Below the pieces are notes generated by a model, which saw only the letters and a program-made list of their open reading frames with translations, made no database searches and was not told where the DNA came from. The position numbers were made by a program, and so were the translations under genes. A stretch of 64,000 nt of DNA, from contig JAQUYH010000001.1 in assembly GCA_028691955.1 (NCBI GenBank), forward strand, positions 30,386 to 94,385, given 5' to 3'. This DNA comes from Bacilli bacterium. Its GTDB lineage: Bacteria; Bacillota_I; Bacilli_A; RF39; UBA660. Shown here one piece after another: positions 25,736-35,220 of this stretch (the first letter of the stretch is position 1; every line of letters begins with the position of its first letter).

Positions 25736-26758
25736 ATGAAAAACATATATGCAATAACACTTAATCAACTAGAAGAATACTTTAACAGTAATAGTGAAAA
25801 AAAGTTTAAAGCTTCTCAAGTTTTTGATTGGTTATATAAAAAAAGAGTAACAACTTTTGAAGAAATGACTAATTTAAAAAAAGAACTAATTAATGAGTTA
25901 AAAGAAACTTTTAATATATATAAACTAGAAATAATAGATAAAAGAATAGACGAAGATGTTGTTAAATATTTATTTAGACTAAAAGATAATAATAAAATAG
26001 AAGCTGTTTTAATGAAACATAATTATGGCAATAGCTTATGTGTTTCAACACAAGTTGGATGCAATATGGGCTGTGCTTTTTGTGAAAGTGGAAGACTAAA
26101 AAAAGTAAGAAACTTAGAAGTAGATGAAATGGTTTTACAAATACTTCAAATAGAAGGAGATTTAAATATAAGAATAAGCCATGTTGTATTAATGGGAATA
26201 GGGGAACCATTTGACAATTATGACAACGTTATATCATTTATTGATATCATTAACTCGAATAAAGGCATAGATTTAGGATCAAGACATATAACAATATCAA
26301 CTTGCGGAATTATACCTAAAATAAAAGAATTTATAAATAATGGTAAACAAGTTAATTTAGCAATAAGCCTGCACGCACCTAATGATGAACTTAGAAATAA
26401 AATAATGCCCATAAATAAAATTTACAATTTAAAAGAATTAATACAAGTAATAAAAGAATACATTACTAAAACAAATAGAAGAGTGACTTTTGAATATATT
26501 ATGTTAAAAAATATTAATGATAGTGAGAAGGAAGCATTAGAACTATCCAAACTTTTAAAAGGAATTAACTGCTATGTCAATTTAATACCGTACAATGAAA
26601 CGAGTCACATTGAATTTAAAAAAAGTAGTATGGATACAATATTAAAATTTTACGATATTTTGAAAAAAAATAATATTAATGTCACAATTAGAAGAGAATT
26701 CGGATCAAATGTAAAAGCAGCTTGCGGACAACTAAGATCTCTTTATGAGGAGGAATAA
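25736..26758 (+). CDS. rlmN: 23S rRNA A2503 / tRNA A37 C2-methyltransferase (radical SAM)
   Basis: Dual-specificity radical SAM enzyme making m2A in 23S rRNA and certain tRNAs. The Fe-S motif is CNMGCAFC (CxxxCxxC), preceded by SLCVSTQVG and followed by VLMGIGEPFDNYDNV (SAM GGE-like). The C-terminal KAACGQL holds the methyl-carrying Cys, here in the family context. It needs a [4Fe-4S] cluster, presumably from the Suf system. ATG 25736 is chosen over 25727 because GAGATGAT is correctly spaced to it. It runs into stp, whose ribosome site lies over its last codons. Confidence 0.95.
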   Translation: MKNIYAITLNQLEEYFNSNSEKKFKASQVFDWLYKKRVTTFEEMTNLKKELINELKETFNIYKLEIIDKRIDEDVVKYLFRLKDNNKIEAVLMKHNYGNSLCVSTQVGCNMGCAFCESGRLKKVRNLEVDEMVLQILQIEGDLNIRISHVVLMGIGEPFDNYDNVISFIDIINSNKGIDLGSRHITISTCGIIPKIKEFINNGKQVNLAISLHAPNDELRNKIMPINKIYNLKELIQVIKEYITKTNRRVTFEYIMLKNINDSEKEALELSKLLKGINCYVNLIPYNETSHIEFKKSSMDTILKFYDILKKNNINVTIRREFGSNVKAACGQLRSLYEEE

Positions 26759-26759
26759 T

Positions 26760-27506
26760 ATGGAAAGTTTTTTTATAACAGATCCTGGTATAGTAAGAGA
26801 CCATAATGAAGATAGTGTTACTGTAACTAAAAACCTAAATGGCGAATATTTATTAGCAGTAGCTGATGGAATGGGTGGTCATAGAGGTGGAGAAATAGCT
26901 TCAACAATAGCTATAACTCATATAGAAGAATCATTTAAAAAAATAAATAAACTTGGAAATAAAGAACAAGCAATAGAATTCATTAAAAACATAGTTAGTG
27001 AATCAAATTTGTTAATATATGAATATACCAAAATTCACCCTGAAAGTACTGGAATGGGAACAACAATTGTTCTTTCAGTAGTAACAAAAGAATACTTATT
27101 ATTTGGAAATATTGGAGATAGTTCAGGATATGTATTTAAAAACAAAAAAATGCATAAAATTACAACTGATCATACATTAGTAAATTTACTAGTTAAATCA
27201 GGAGAATTAACACCAGAAGAAGCTCAAAACCATCCAAGAAAAAATGTTTTAATGAAAGCTCTAGGCGCTAGTGAAACAGTTGAAATGGATGTATTTGATG
27301 TAGAAACAGATGTAGAAGGGGTCTTTCTTTGTAGTGACGGACTTACAAACATGTTAACTGAAGAGCAAATAGCACGAGTTTTAGAAGAAAAATTATCAAT
27401 AGAAGAAAAATTAAAGAAACTAATATGTAAAAGCAATAATCGTGGTGGATTAGATAATATTGCCATTGCTTACCTAATAAAGGATGGTGAAAAACATGAT
27501 AGCTAA
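26760..27506 (+). CDS. stp: PP2C-type Ser/Thr protein phosphatase (Stp/PrpC)
   Basis: Mg/Mn-dependent phosphatase that reverses PrkC phosphorylation. Motifs: TDPGIVRDHNEDSV (metal Asp in DxN-E-D), VADGMGGHRGGE, GNIGDSSGYVF, TTDHTLV and FLCSDGLTNML, GGLDNIAIAYL. 248 residues, the normal size. ATG 26760 sits eight bases behind GAGGAGG; the ATG at 26745 would place that site inside the protein. The rlmN-stp-prkC-rsgA-rpe order is the usual Bacillota arrangement, and the kinase start lies within the end of this gene. Confidence 0.96.
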   Translation: MESFFITDPGIVRDHNEDSVTVTKNLNGEYLLAVADGMGGHRGGEIASTIAITHIEESFKKINKLGNKEQAIEFIKNIVSESNLLIYEYTKIHPESTGMGTTIVLSVVTKEYLLFGNIGDSSGYVFKNKKMHKITTDHTLVNLLVKSGELTPEEAQNHPRKNVLMKALGASETVEMDVFDVETDVEGVFLCSDGLTNMLTEEQIARVLEEKLSIEEKLKKLICKSNNRGGLDNIAIAYLIKDGEKHDS

Positions 27507-29178
27507 AGGTCAAAAAATAAATGATAGATATGAAATAGTTAGATTAATAGGTGAAGGCGGTATGGCTAATGTTTATTTAGCCCTAGATACTATCTTGAAT
27601 AGATATGTAGCTGTTAAAATATTAAGAGGTGATCTAGCTAATGATGAAAAATTTGTAAGAAGATTTCAAAGAGAAGCTATATCAGCTAGTTCTTTAACAC
27701 ACCCAAACATTGTAGAGATATATGATGTTGGAGTAGATGATGGACAATATTTTATAGTCATGGAATTTATTGAAGGAAAAACCTTAAAAAGCTTAATAAA
27801 AAAAAGAGGAGCTTTATCTATTCCAGAAGTAATAGACATAATGCTGCAATTAACATCAGCTTTAGCTTGTGCTCATAATAGTTATATTATTCATCGTGAT
27901 ATTAAACCACAAAATGTTTTAATACTAGAGGATGGTAGAGTAAAAATAACTGACTTTGGTATTGCTATGGCGCTTAATAAAGAAGAAGCTACGCAAACAA
28001 ATTCGGTAATGGGATCCGTTCACTACTTACCTCCAGAACAAGCAAATGGTAGTGGTTCAACTATTAAAAGTGATATTTATTCATTAGGAATTTTAATGTA
28101 TGAATTATTAACTGGACATGTTCCTTTTAGAGGTGATAATGCTGTAGAAATTGCCATTAAGCAAATGAAAGAACCAATTCCTAGTATTTGCAAAGAAAAT
28201 TCGGACATTCCGCAAAGTATTGAAAATATTATTTTAAGAGCAACAGCCAAAAATCCTAAAAACAGATATGACAGTGTTAATGAAATGTATGAAGATGTTA
28301 AAAAAAGTTTAGACCCAGAAAATATAAACCAAGCACGAATAGTTTATAGTTATCCAGAACATGAACTAGAGGCTACAAAAGAATTGAAAGATTTAAAAGA
28401 GGAAATAGTGAAAGCTGATATAAAAGAAAAAAAGAAGAAACGTTCTAAATTGAATTTAGCCCTTATTATATCTGGGTCATTATTTATGGTACTTTTGACC
28501 ATAGCCGGCATATCAATTATTTTCTATCCTATGTTTACGAAAGTAGCAGAGGTTGAAATACCAGATGTTTCAGGAAAAAGTTTAGTAGAAGCAGAAACAA
28601 TATTAAAAGATGCTGGTTTTTCTGTAAACACTGAAACAGAAGAAAAAAATGACAATGAAATAGAGGAAGGACTAGTTATCGGAACAAGTCCAATAGTTGG
28701 AAGAACAGTAAAAAAAGGAACAGAAATAACTTTAGTAGTTTCTATTGGAGAAAAAGGATTTACTTTAGATGATTTTACCGGTAAAAATTATTATGAGGTA
28801 GAAGCAAATTTGAAAGCTGAAGGAATGTATGTTATCACTGAAAAACAAGAAGTCGATGACAACACAACAGCCGAAGAAAACATCATAATTAGCCAAAATC
28901 CAGTGGCTGGAACAAGAGTTAGTGAAGGAGATACCATAACTTTATATATTCCTGATATTATTACAGAATATCCTGACTTTACTGATGGAACATGGACAAT
29001 AGGTGATATTGAAACATTCTGTGCAACATATGATATAACTTTAACTACAGATTATGAAATAACAGATACATATACTGATGGTGCCATAATTAGTCAAAGT
29101 AGAGCAGCAGGTAGCAAGGTAATGCCAACGACTCTAAGAATAGTTGTCGCACAAACTCCAGCTGAGGAAGAAGAATGA
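27496..29178 (+). CDS. prkC: Membrane Ser/Thr protein kinase with PASTA domains (PrkC/StkP)
   Basis: Eukaryote-like kinase that senses wall fragments and regulates growth and division. Cytoplasmic kinase domain (about 10-270): GEGGMANVYLA glycine loop, VAVKIL lysine, HRDIKPQN catalytic loop, DFGIA, and PPEQANG activation segment. A basic juxtamembrane stretch (KEKKKKRSK) leads to one membrane helix (about 320-340). Outside are three PASTA repeats, each with the GxS/GxxVxxG-type pattern (VPDVSGKSLVEAE-like), shorter than the usual set. ATG 27496 is preferred over 27484. It overlaps stp by 11 bases and rsgA by four (ATGA). Confidence 0.95.
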   Translation: MIAKGQKINDRYEIVRLIGEGGMANVYLALDTILNRYVAVKILRGDLANDEKFVRRFQREAISASSLTHPNIVEIYDVGVDDGQYFIVMEFIEGKTLKSLIKKRGALSIPEVIDIMLQLTSALACAHNSYIIHRDIKPQNVLILEDGRVKITDFGIAMALNKEEATQTNSVMGSVHYLPPEQANGSGSTIKSDIYSLGILMYELLTGHVPFRGDNAVEIAIKQMKEPIPSICKENSDIPQSIENIILRATAKNPKNRYDSVNEMYEDVKKSLDPENINQARIVYSYPEHELEATKELKDLKEEIVKADIKEKKKKRSKLNLALIISGSLFMVLLTIAGISIIFYPMFTKVAEVEIPDVSGKSLVEAETILKDAGFSVNTETEEKNDNEIEEGLVIGTSPIVGRTVKKGTEITLVVSIGEKGFTLDDFTGKNYYEVEANLKAEGMYVITEKQEVDDNTTAEENIIISQNPVAGTRVSEGDTITLYIPDIITEYPDFTDGTWTIGDIETFCATYDITLTTDYEITDTYTDGAIISQSRAAGSKVMPTTLRIVVAQTPAEEEE

Positions 29179-30002
29179 AAGGTTTAATAGTAAAAAACAT
29201 TAGTAATGATTATACTGTTTTAGCTAACAACAATTTATATGTTTGCAAATCAAGAGGAAAATTAAGAATAGAACAAATAACCCCATTAGTAGGAGACATA
29301 GTTGACTTTGATGAGAATAATAATTACATATTATCAATATATAAAAGAAAAAATAGTTTAGTTAGACCACCCGTTGCTAATATAGATCAAGTCTTAATTG
29401 TTACAAGTTGTAAAGATCCTGATTTTAGTTCAAATTTATTAGACAAATTATTGGTGATTATTGAATATAACAAAATTAAGCCAGTAATTTGTTTTACTAA
29501 ATTAGATTTGTTAAAAACAAATGAAATAAATAGAATTTCAAATATAATGAATTATTATAAAAGTATTGGATATGATGTTTACGATAATAATAACTTGGAT
29601 TTATTAAAGGCAATATTTAAAAATAAAATTACTGTTTTTACTGGTCAAAGTGGAGCTGGTAAGTCAACATTATTAAACAAATTAGATAAGAATTTAAATC
29701 TAAAGACAGATCAAATATCACATGCTTTAGGTAGAGGAAAACATACAACTAGGCATGTCGAATTATTAAAAGTAATGGATGGTTTGATAGCTGATACACC
29801 AGGATTTTCAGCCATATCATTAAATGATATGAGCAAAGAAGATATTAGAGACAACTTTATTGAATTTAATAATTATAAGGATAAATGTGAGTATAGAGAT
29901 TGTATGCATATACATGAAGAAAACTGCAATATTAGAAACAATATAAGCGTTTTGAGTTCAAGATATGAAAATTATATAAAATTTATAGAAGAAAAAGGGT
30001 GA
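29175..30002 (+). CDS. rsgA: Ribosome small subunit-dependent GTPase A
   Basis: Circularly permuted GTPase that helps late 30S assembly. It has an N-terminal OB fold, then G motifs in permuted order: TKLD (G4), GQSGAGKST (G1 P-loop), and DTPGFSA (G3). The C-terminal zinc finger is CEYRDCMHIHEENC, with the C-x5-C-H-x5-C-type ligands. 275 residues, slightly short. It is coupled to prkC by a four-base overlap and followed by rpe after four bases. Confidence 0.96.
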   Translation: MKGLIVKNISNDYTVLANNNLYVCKSRGKLRIEQITPLVGDIVDFDENNNYILSIYKRKNSLVRPPVANIDQVLIVTSCKDPDFSSNLLDKLLVIIEYNKIKPVICFTKLDLLKTNEINRISNIMNYYKSIGYDVYDNNNLDLLKAIFKNKITVFTGQSGAGKSTLLNKLDKNLNLKTDQISHALGRGKHTTRHVELLKVMDGLIADTPGFSAISLNDMSKEDIRDNFIEFNNYKDKCEYRDCMHIHEENCNIRNNISVLSSRYENYIKFIEEKG

Positions 30003-30005
30003 TTT

Positions 30006-30638
30006 ATGAAAATATCAGCATCTATTTTAGGTATGAAAGATGACTTTGAAGAGCATGTAAAAAAACTATCTGAAACAGACATTGATTATATCCATTTAGA
30101 CATTATGGATGGAATATTTGTCAAAGAAAAAACATGGACGAAAGAAAATATATGTTTTACAAAATACTTAAATAAACCATTAGATGTACACCTTATGGTT
30201 AAGGATGTTTATAGCTATATTGACGCCTTTTCATTGTTAAATCCTGAATTTATCACATTCCACTATGAAGCTAGTAATGATGTTGATTCAGTAATAGATT
30301 ATATAAAAACCAAGAACACAAAAATTGGTATTTCAATTAATCCTGATACAAAAGTTGAAAACTTATTACCATATCTAAAATACATAGATTTGGTTCTTGT
30401 TATGTCAGTAATTCCAGGTAAAGGTGGGCAGATTTTTCAAAACAAATCAATAAACAAAATAAAAGAGTTAAAAGAAATTAAAAAGCAAAATAAATATAAA
30501 TATTTAATTGAAATTGATGGCGGTATAAATGATCAAAACATTAAATCAACAGGAGCTGATATAGCAGTAGTAGGAAGCTTTATAACAGAAAGCACCAATT
30601 ATCAGAACCAAATAGATAAATTAAGAAAAAATAGTTAG
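30006..30638 (+). CDS. rpe: Ribulose-phosphate 3-epimerase
   Basis: Interconverts ribulose 5-phosphate and xylulose 5-phosphate in the pentose phosphate pathway. TIM barrel with catalytic/metal residues in order: ISASILGM, HLDIMDGIFV, DVHLMV, HYEA, VMSVIPGKGGQ, EIDGGI. 210 residues. The order rsgA-rpe is conserved in Bacillota; the thiamine pyrophosphokinase that often follows is missing and murC comes next. Confidence 0.96.
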   Translation: MKISASILGMKDDFEEHVKKLSETDIDYIHLDIMDGIFVKEKTWTKENICFTKYLNKPLDVHLMVKDVYSYIDAFSLLNPEFITFHYEASNDVDSVIDYIKTKNTKIGISINPDTKVENLLPYLKYIDLVLVMSVIPGKGGQIFQNKSINKIKELKEIKKQNKYKYLIEIDGGINDQNIKSTGADIAVVGSFITESTNYQNQIDKLRKNS

Positions 30639-30649
30639 GAAGGGACTTT

Positions 30650-31975
30650 ATGAAATATTATCTTATAGGAATAAAAGGGGCAGGTATGAGTTCATTAGCA
30701 TTATTTTTAGATGACTTGGGCTATGAAGTTATTGGCTATGATGACGCTAAAGAACATAGATTTACAGAAGATAGTCTGAAAGAAAGAAACATAGAAATTT
30801 ATACAGATCCTAATCAATTCGAACTAACAAACGATATAGTTGTAGTAAGAAGTCCAGCCATAAGAGATAACCATCCAGAACTGCAAAGAGTTTTTAATTT
30901 AGGACTTAAAAATTATCAGTATCAAGAAATGTTAGGAAAACTATCAACAAAATTTGATACTATAGGTGTTGCAGGATGCCATGGCAAAACAACAACATCT
31001 TCTATGTTAGGTCATATTTTTTCTAATATATCTGGTTGCAATTACATAATAGGGGATGGCCATGGTCATGCTGACAAAGAAAGTAAACGATTAGTTTTAG
31101 AGTCATGTGAATACCGTAGGCATTTCTTAAATTATGATATTAAATATGCTATTATAACCAATATTGAAATGGACCACACAGATTATTACAAAAATATGCA
31201 AGATATGTTGGATGCCTATCAGTCATTTGCCAATAATGCTAGTAAAATGGTTATTGCTTGTGGAAGTGATTCTTATACAAGATATTTAGAAGTAGATAAG
31301 CCAATATTTTATTATGGAATAGATGATGATAACGATATAGTGGCTAAAGATGTAGAATATAGAAGTGATGGAACAAGTTTTGACGTCTTTATAGAAGACA
31401 ATTACTATGGTCATTTTGATGTTCCATTATTTGGAAAACACATGCTTTTAAATGCTTTAGCAGCTATCGCAATATGTTATTATGAAAGATTAGATGCGAA
31501 AGAAGTGGCTAAACATTTAAAAACATTTAAAGGAGCTTCTAGAAGGTTTAAAGAAACTATTATTGGAAATAACGTGATAGTTGATGATTACGCTCATCAT
31601 CCAACAGAAGTAAAAGTAACTATAAAAGCTGCTAAACAAAAATATCCTGATAAAAAAATAATTGCTGTTTTTAAACCACATACATACTCTAGAGTAAAAG
31701 AGTTTCAAGATGATTTTGCTGATAGCTTAAAGATAGCAGATTATGCATACGTAATGGATATAAATCACGATAGAGAGCTACCCGAAGAATACCCTGGTAT
31801 AACTCCATATACAATCATAGATAAACTTAAAAATGCTGATTATATAAATGAAGAACAAGTAGATAAATTATTAAAATATGATAACTCAGTTATACTATTT
31901 ATGAGCAGCAAAGAAATATATATATTAGAAGAATTATATATAAAAAGATTAAAAGAAAAATTAAATATAGTATAA
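30650..31975 (+). CDS. murC: UDP-N-acetylmuramate-L-alanine ligase
   Basis: Adds L-Ala to UDP-MurNAc, the first peptide-side step of peptidoglycan precursor synthesis. Mur ligase domains are seen as GIKGAGMSSLA (Rossmann start), the ATP loop GCHGKTTTSSM, TNIEMDHTDYY, GKHMLLNALAA and the C-terminal ligase block DDYAHHPTEV with KPHTYSR. 441 residues, normal. AGGAAGGG precedes the ATG. It lies in the prkC-rsgA-rpe operon and ends at a terminator. Confidence 0.97.
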   Translation: MKYYLIGIKGAGMSSLALFLDDLGYEVIGYDDAKEHRFTEDSLKERNIEIYTDPNQFELTNDIVVVRSPAIRDNHPELQRVFNLGLKNYQYQEMLGKLSTKFDTIGVAGCHGKTTTSSMLGHIFSNISGCNYIIGDGHGHADKESKRLVLESCEYRRHFLNYDIKYAIITNIEMDHTDYYKNMQDMLDAYQSFANNASKMVIACGSDSYTRYLEVDKPIFYYGIDDDNDIVAKDVEYRSDGTSFDVFIEDNYYGHFDVPLFGKHMLLNALAAIAICYYERLDAKEVAKHLKTFKGASRRFKETIIGNNVIVDDYAHHPTEVKVTIKAAKQKYPDKKIIAVFKPHTYSRVKEFQDDFADSLKIADYAYVMDINHDRELPEEYPGITPYTIIDKLKNADYINEEQVDKLLKYDNSVILFMSSKEIYILEELYIKRLKEKLNIV

Positions 31976-31988
31976 TTATCAAACAGAT

Positions 31989-32013
31989 AAAGACTAAATA
32001 AATAGTCTTTTTA
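31989..32013 (+). terminator. Terminator of the rlmN-stp-prkC-rsgA-rpe-murC operon
   Basis: AAAGACTA / TAGTCTTT stem with a six-base loop and T tail. Confidence 0.85.
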
Positions 32014-32015
32014 AT

Positions 32016-32044
32016 TTTACAAAAAATAGGAGGTATGATATACT
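32016..32044 (+). promoter_or_regulatory. Promoter of the glycosyltransferase-GtrA gene
   Basis: -35 TTTACA (32016-32021), 17-base spacer, -10 TATACT (32039-32044). The spacer carries an AGGAGG-like stretch, which is not a ribosome site because no reading frame of note follows it. Confidence 0.7.
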
Positions 32045-32092
32045 CAGTTTGGATTATTTATTAAAGAATGACAACATATTAGAAAGGATTTT

Positions 32093-33151
32093 ATGAAAAT
32101 AGCAGTTCTAATACCGTCTTTAAATCCTGATGAAAAGTTAATAAATTACGTTCAAAAACTAATAGAAACGGGCTTTGAAAAGATTATCATTGTTAATGAT
32201 GGCAGTAATTCAGATTATGACAAAATATTTAATCAATTAAAAGAATATCCAGAATGCATTGTATTAAAACATGATATAAACCAAGGCAAAGGAAGAGCGC
32301 TTAAAACAGGATTTAATTATTATTTAAATACCCTAACTGATTATCAAGGATTAGTAACAGCAGATAGTGATGGTCAACATAGTCCAGAAGATACAATGAA
32401 AGTTGCTCAAAATTTATTGGAAAATAATAATTGTTTAATACTAGGTTCTAGAGATTTTAAAGGAAAAGACGTTCCTTTTAAAAGTAGAAATGGCAATAAA
32501 ATAACAACTTCTGTTTTTAAAATGCTATATGGAAAATATATTGGAGACACACAAACCGGATTAAGAGGCTTAACAAACAACCAAGTTTCTTTCTGCACAA
32601 CTATAAATGGTGAACGATTTGAATATGAAACAAATATGTTAATTGCTTGCGTTAAAAATAAAGTAGAAATAAAAGAAATTCCAATAGACACAATTTACTT
32701 AAATAATAATGAAACATCTCATTTTAACCCAATAAAAGATTCCATTAAAATATATAAAGCAATGTTTTCAGAATTTTTACGTTTTACTTTCTCTGGAATA
32801 ACATCTTTTATAATAGATATACTTATATTTAGTATATTAGCTAATATTTTTTTCATTAATATTGATGCAGTATCATCAATTATTATGGCTACTATATTTG
32901 CTAGAATAATATCATCATTGATTAATTTCTTTTTAAATAAAACAGTTGTTTTTAATAGTAAACAAAGTAAAAGAAAATTAATTATAAAATATTATATATT
33001 ATGCATTATACAAATGCTTTCATCCGCACTATTAGTCTCAATTTTATTCACATTAACACCTTTAAGTAAAGTAGTGTGTAAAATAATTATTGATTCAATT
33101 CTTTTCTTAGTAAGTTATAGAATTCAAAGTCATTACATTTTTAAAAAATAA
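32093..33151 (+). CDS. Family 2 glycosyltransferase fused to a GtrA-like membrane domain
   Basis: One 352-residue chain. The N-terminal half (about 1-225) is a GT-A glycosyltransferase: VLIPSLNPDEKL, IIVNDGSNSDYD, the DSDGQHSPED metal-binding region, and TQTGLRGL. The C-terminal half (about 230-352) is a GtrA/DPMS-type four-helix membrane domain with the conserved FLNKTVVF. Dolichol/undecaprenyl-phosphate sugar synthases and flippases of this family load a sugar on a lipid carrier for wall polymer decoration. Both parts usually are separate genes; the fusion occurs in several Bacillota. Own promoter and terminator. Confidence 0.9.
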   Translation: MKIAVLIPSLNPDEKLINYVQKLIETGFEKIIIVNDGSNSDYDKIFNQLKEYPECIVLKHDINQGKGRALKTGFNYYLNTLTDYQGLVTADSDGQHSPEDTMKVAQNLLENNNCLILGSRDFKGKDVPFKSRNGNKITTSVFKMLYGKYIGDTQTGLRGLTNNQVSFCTTINGERFEYETNMLIACVKNKVEIKEIPIDTIYLNNNETSHFNPIKDSIKIYKAMFSEFLRFTFSGITSFIIDILIFSILANIFFINIDAVSSIIMATIFARIISSLINFFLNKTVVFNSKQSKRKLIIKYYILCIIQMLSSALLVSILFTLTPLSKVVCKIIIDSILFLVSYRIQSHYIFKK

Positions 33152-33176
33152 AGGATACATTTTATATCCTTTTTTT
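33150..33176 (+). terminator. Terminator after the GT-GtrA gene
   Basis: AAAGGATA / TATCCTTT stem followed by seven T residues. Confidence 0.87.
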
Positions 33177-33205
33177 GTTTAACTTTACAAATTAATAGAT
33201 ATCTA

Positions 33206-33214
33206 TGATATAAT
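33206..33214 (+). promoter_or_regulatory. Extended -10 promoter element of murG operon
   Basis: TGATATAAT: a TATAAT hexamer at 33209-33214 with the TGn extension. The upstream -35 is poor (TTACAA at 18-base spacing). Start of murG is 19 bases downstream. Confidence 0.5.
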
Positions 33215-33232
33215 AATTCTGGAGTTGATAAT

Positions 33233-34315
33233 ATGAAAGTTATTATTAGTGCAGGTGGGACTGGAGGACATATTTACCCAGCCCTAGCTATTGTAAATAA
33301 AATAAAAGAAAAAAATCCTTCCAGCACTTTCTTATATATAGGAACACATAATCGCATGGAAAAAGACATCGTTCCAAACCACAATATTCCATTTAAATCA
33401 ATTAAAGTATATGGCTTTTATAGAAAACATATATTCAAGAATTTTAAAACAATTTATTTTTTAATAATTAGTTATTTTAAATGCCGTAAAATTATAAAAA
33501 AATTTAACCCCGATATAGTAATAGGGGTAGGAGGCTATGTAACCGCTCCTGTTATTTTAGCTGCTTCAAAATTAAAATATAAAACTATAATTCACGAGCA
33601 AAATAGTATACCAGGAAAATCAAATATATTTTTATCAAAATATGTAGATAAAATAGTAATATCATTTAGATCATCAGCTATTTATTTACCTAAAACTAAA
33701 GTTTCATTTACAGGGAATCCTTGTAGTGAATATGCTAGAAATGCTGAAACAATTAATAAATCATCATTTGGTTTAACACCCGAAAGCAAACTTGTTTACA
33801 TAGTAATGGGCTCACTTGGTTCAGGAAAAGTAAATAAATTTATAAGTGATAATTTCATGGCATTTAAAAACAAAGGTTATGAAGTTTTATTTGTAACAGG
33901 AAAAGACTTTTACGATGAAATAAGTTTTAAGTCAAGACCAGAAAATGTTAAAATAGAGCCATATATTGATAATCAAGCAAGACTTTTAAAACAAGCTGAT
34001 GTCGTTATTACAAGGTGTGGAGCAACAACACTAAGCGAAATCATAGCCTTGCAAATTCCTTCTATTTTAATTCCAAGTCCTTATGTTCCAGATAATCATC
34101 AATATAAGAATGGGTTAGACTTAGTTCAAAATAACGCTGCTATAATGATTGAGGAAAAAGATTTAAATATTAATGAATTTATAAATCAGATTGATAATTT
34201 AATAAAAGATGAAAAAAAATTAAATACTATGAAAAAAAGTTTAAAATCATTAGATATAAAAAACAGCGCTAGTATTATATACGATGAAATAAAAGAACTT
34301 GTAGATAGGAAATAA
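33233..34315 (+). CDS. murG: UDP-N-acetylglucosamine:lipid I N-acetylglucosaminyltransferase
   Basis: Makes lipid II from lipid I at the inner membrane face. GT-B fold with the N-terminal glycine loop SAGGTGGHIYPAL, the second loop GVGGYVTAPV, IIHEQNSIPGKSN, and the donor-site block TRCGATTLSEIIALQIPSILIPSP. 360 residues. GAGTTGAT precedes the ATG. Operon with murB and ftsQ (gaps of two and nine bases), the conserved MurG-MurB-FtsQ run of the Bacillota dcw cluster, here far from mraZ. Confidence 0.97.
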   Translation: MKVIISAGGTGGHIYPALAIVNKIKEKNPSSTFLYIGTHNRMEKDIVPNHNIPFKSIKVYGFYRKHIFKNFKTIYFLIISYFKCRKIIKKFNPDIVIGVGGYVTAPVILAASKLKYKTIIHEQNSIPGKSNIFLSKYVDKIVISFRSSAIYLPKTKVSFTGNPCSEYARNAETINKSSFGLTPESKLVYIVMGSLGSGKVNKFISDNFMAFKNKGYEVLFVTGKDFYDEISFKSRPENVKIEPYIDNQARLLKQADVVITRCGATTLSEIIALQIPSILIPSPYVPDNHQYKNGLDLVQNNAAIMIEEKDLNINEFINQIDNLIKDEKKLNTMKKSLKSLDIKNSASIIYDEIKELVDRK

Positions 34316-34317
34316 AA

Positions 34318-35211
34318 ATGAAAATAATTAGCGAGCTTAAAAAACTAAAGGTAGGTAAGGTTACATCTAAAGTAGAACTTCGTAAATATACAACATATCG
34401 TCTAAACGAAAAAGCTTTAGGTTTGGTTTATCCAGACAGCGTAGAAAGCCTTATAAAATTATTAAATTATTTAAAAGATAACAATATCAAACACAAGATA
34501 ATTGGAAACGGATCTAACCTAATATTTACAAAATATTATGAGGGAATTCTAATAAAACTAACCGAATTAAAAAGTATTAATATAACAGATAATATTATTA
34601 AAGTAGAATCAGGTTATAATTTAATTAAATTATCATACGATGCTGCTAATATGGGTTTATCTGGATTGGAATTTGCTTCTGGAATACCTGGAACAGTAGG
34701 TGGAGCAATATACATGAACGCTGGTGCTTATAAAAGCGATATGGGATATATTGTAAGCGAAGTAAAGCTATTAGACCCGGATTTAAATATTATAACTATG
34801 TACAATAAAGAATTAGATTTCCATTATAGGACTTCATTTCTTATGAAAAACAAAGACTATATTTGTTTAGAAGCAACATTAAAGCTAGAAAACAAAAACA
34901 AGCAAGAGATATTAGATTTAATGGAAGACAGAAAAAAAAGAAGATTAGAAACGCAACCATTAGATAAACCTTGTGCGGGAAGCGTTTTTAGAAATCCAGA
35001 AAATGATTCGGCTTGGAGGTTAATTGAACAATTAGGTTATAAAGGTAAAAGTATAAATGATGCTAAAGTAAGTGAAAAACACGCCAATTTTATTATAAAT
35101 ACTGGTAAGGCAAGAGGTAAAGACATAATAAACTTAATTAACGAAATAAAAGAAAAAGTCAACAAAGAATATGGAATAGACTTAAAGCTAGAACAAGAAA
35201 TAGTAGAATAG
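34318..35211 (+). CDS. murB: UDP-N-acetylenolpyruvoylglucosamine reductase
   Basis: FAD enzyme that reduces UDP-GlcNAc-enolpyruvate to UDP-MurNAc with NADPH. Type II (short) MurB of 297 residues: IIGNGSNLIF (FAD loop), ASGIPGTVGGAIYMNAGAY, FHYRTSFL, then the catalytic PCAGSVFRNP (Ser as proton donor) and ISEKHANFIIN with the late Glu (LEQEIVE). Starts two bases after murG stop. Confidence 0.97.
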   Translation: MKIISELKKLKVGKVTSKVELRKYTTYRLNEKALGLVYPDSVESLIKLLNYLKDNNIKHKIIGNGSNLIFTKYYEGILIKLTELKSINITDNIIKVESGYNLIKLSYDAANMGLSGLEFASGIPGTVGGAIYMNAGAYKSDMGYIVSEVKLLDPDLNIITMYNKELDFHYRTSFLMKNKDYICLEATLKLENKNKQEILDLMEDRKKRRLETQPLDKPCAGSVFRNPENDSAWRLIEQLGYKGKSINDAKVSEKHANFIINTGKARGKDIINLINEIKEKVNKEYGIDLKLEQEIVE

Positions 35212-35220
35212 GAAAATATT

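Noticed and set aside
32031..32070. Short leader peptide after AGGAGG at 32030-32036
   Set aside because: The ATG directly abuts the purine stretch, the frame is only nine codons, and the region works better as the spacer and -10 of a consensus promoter.
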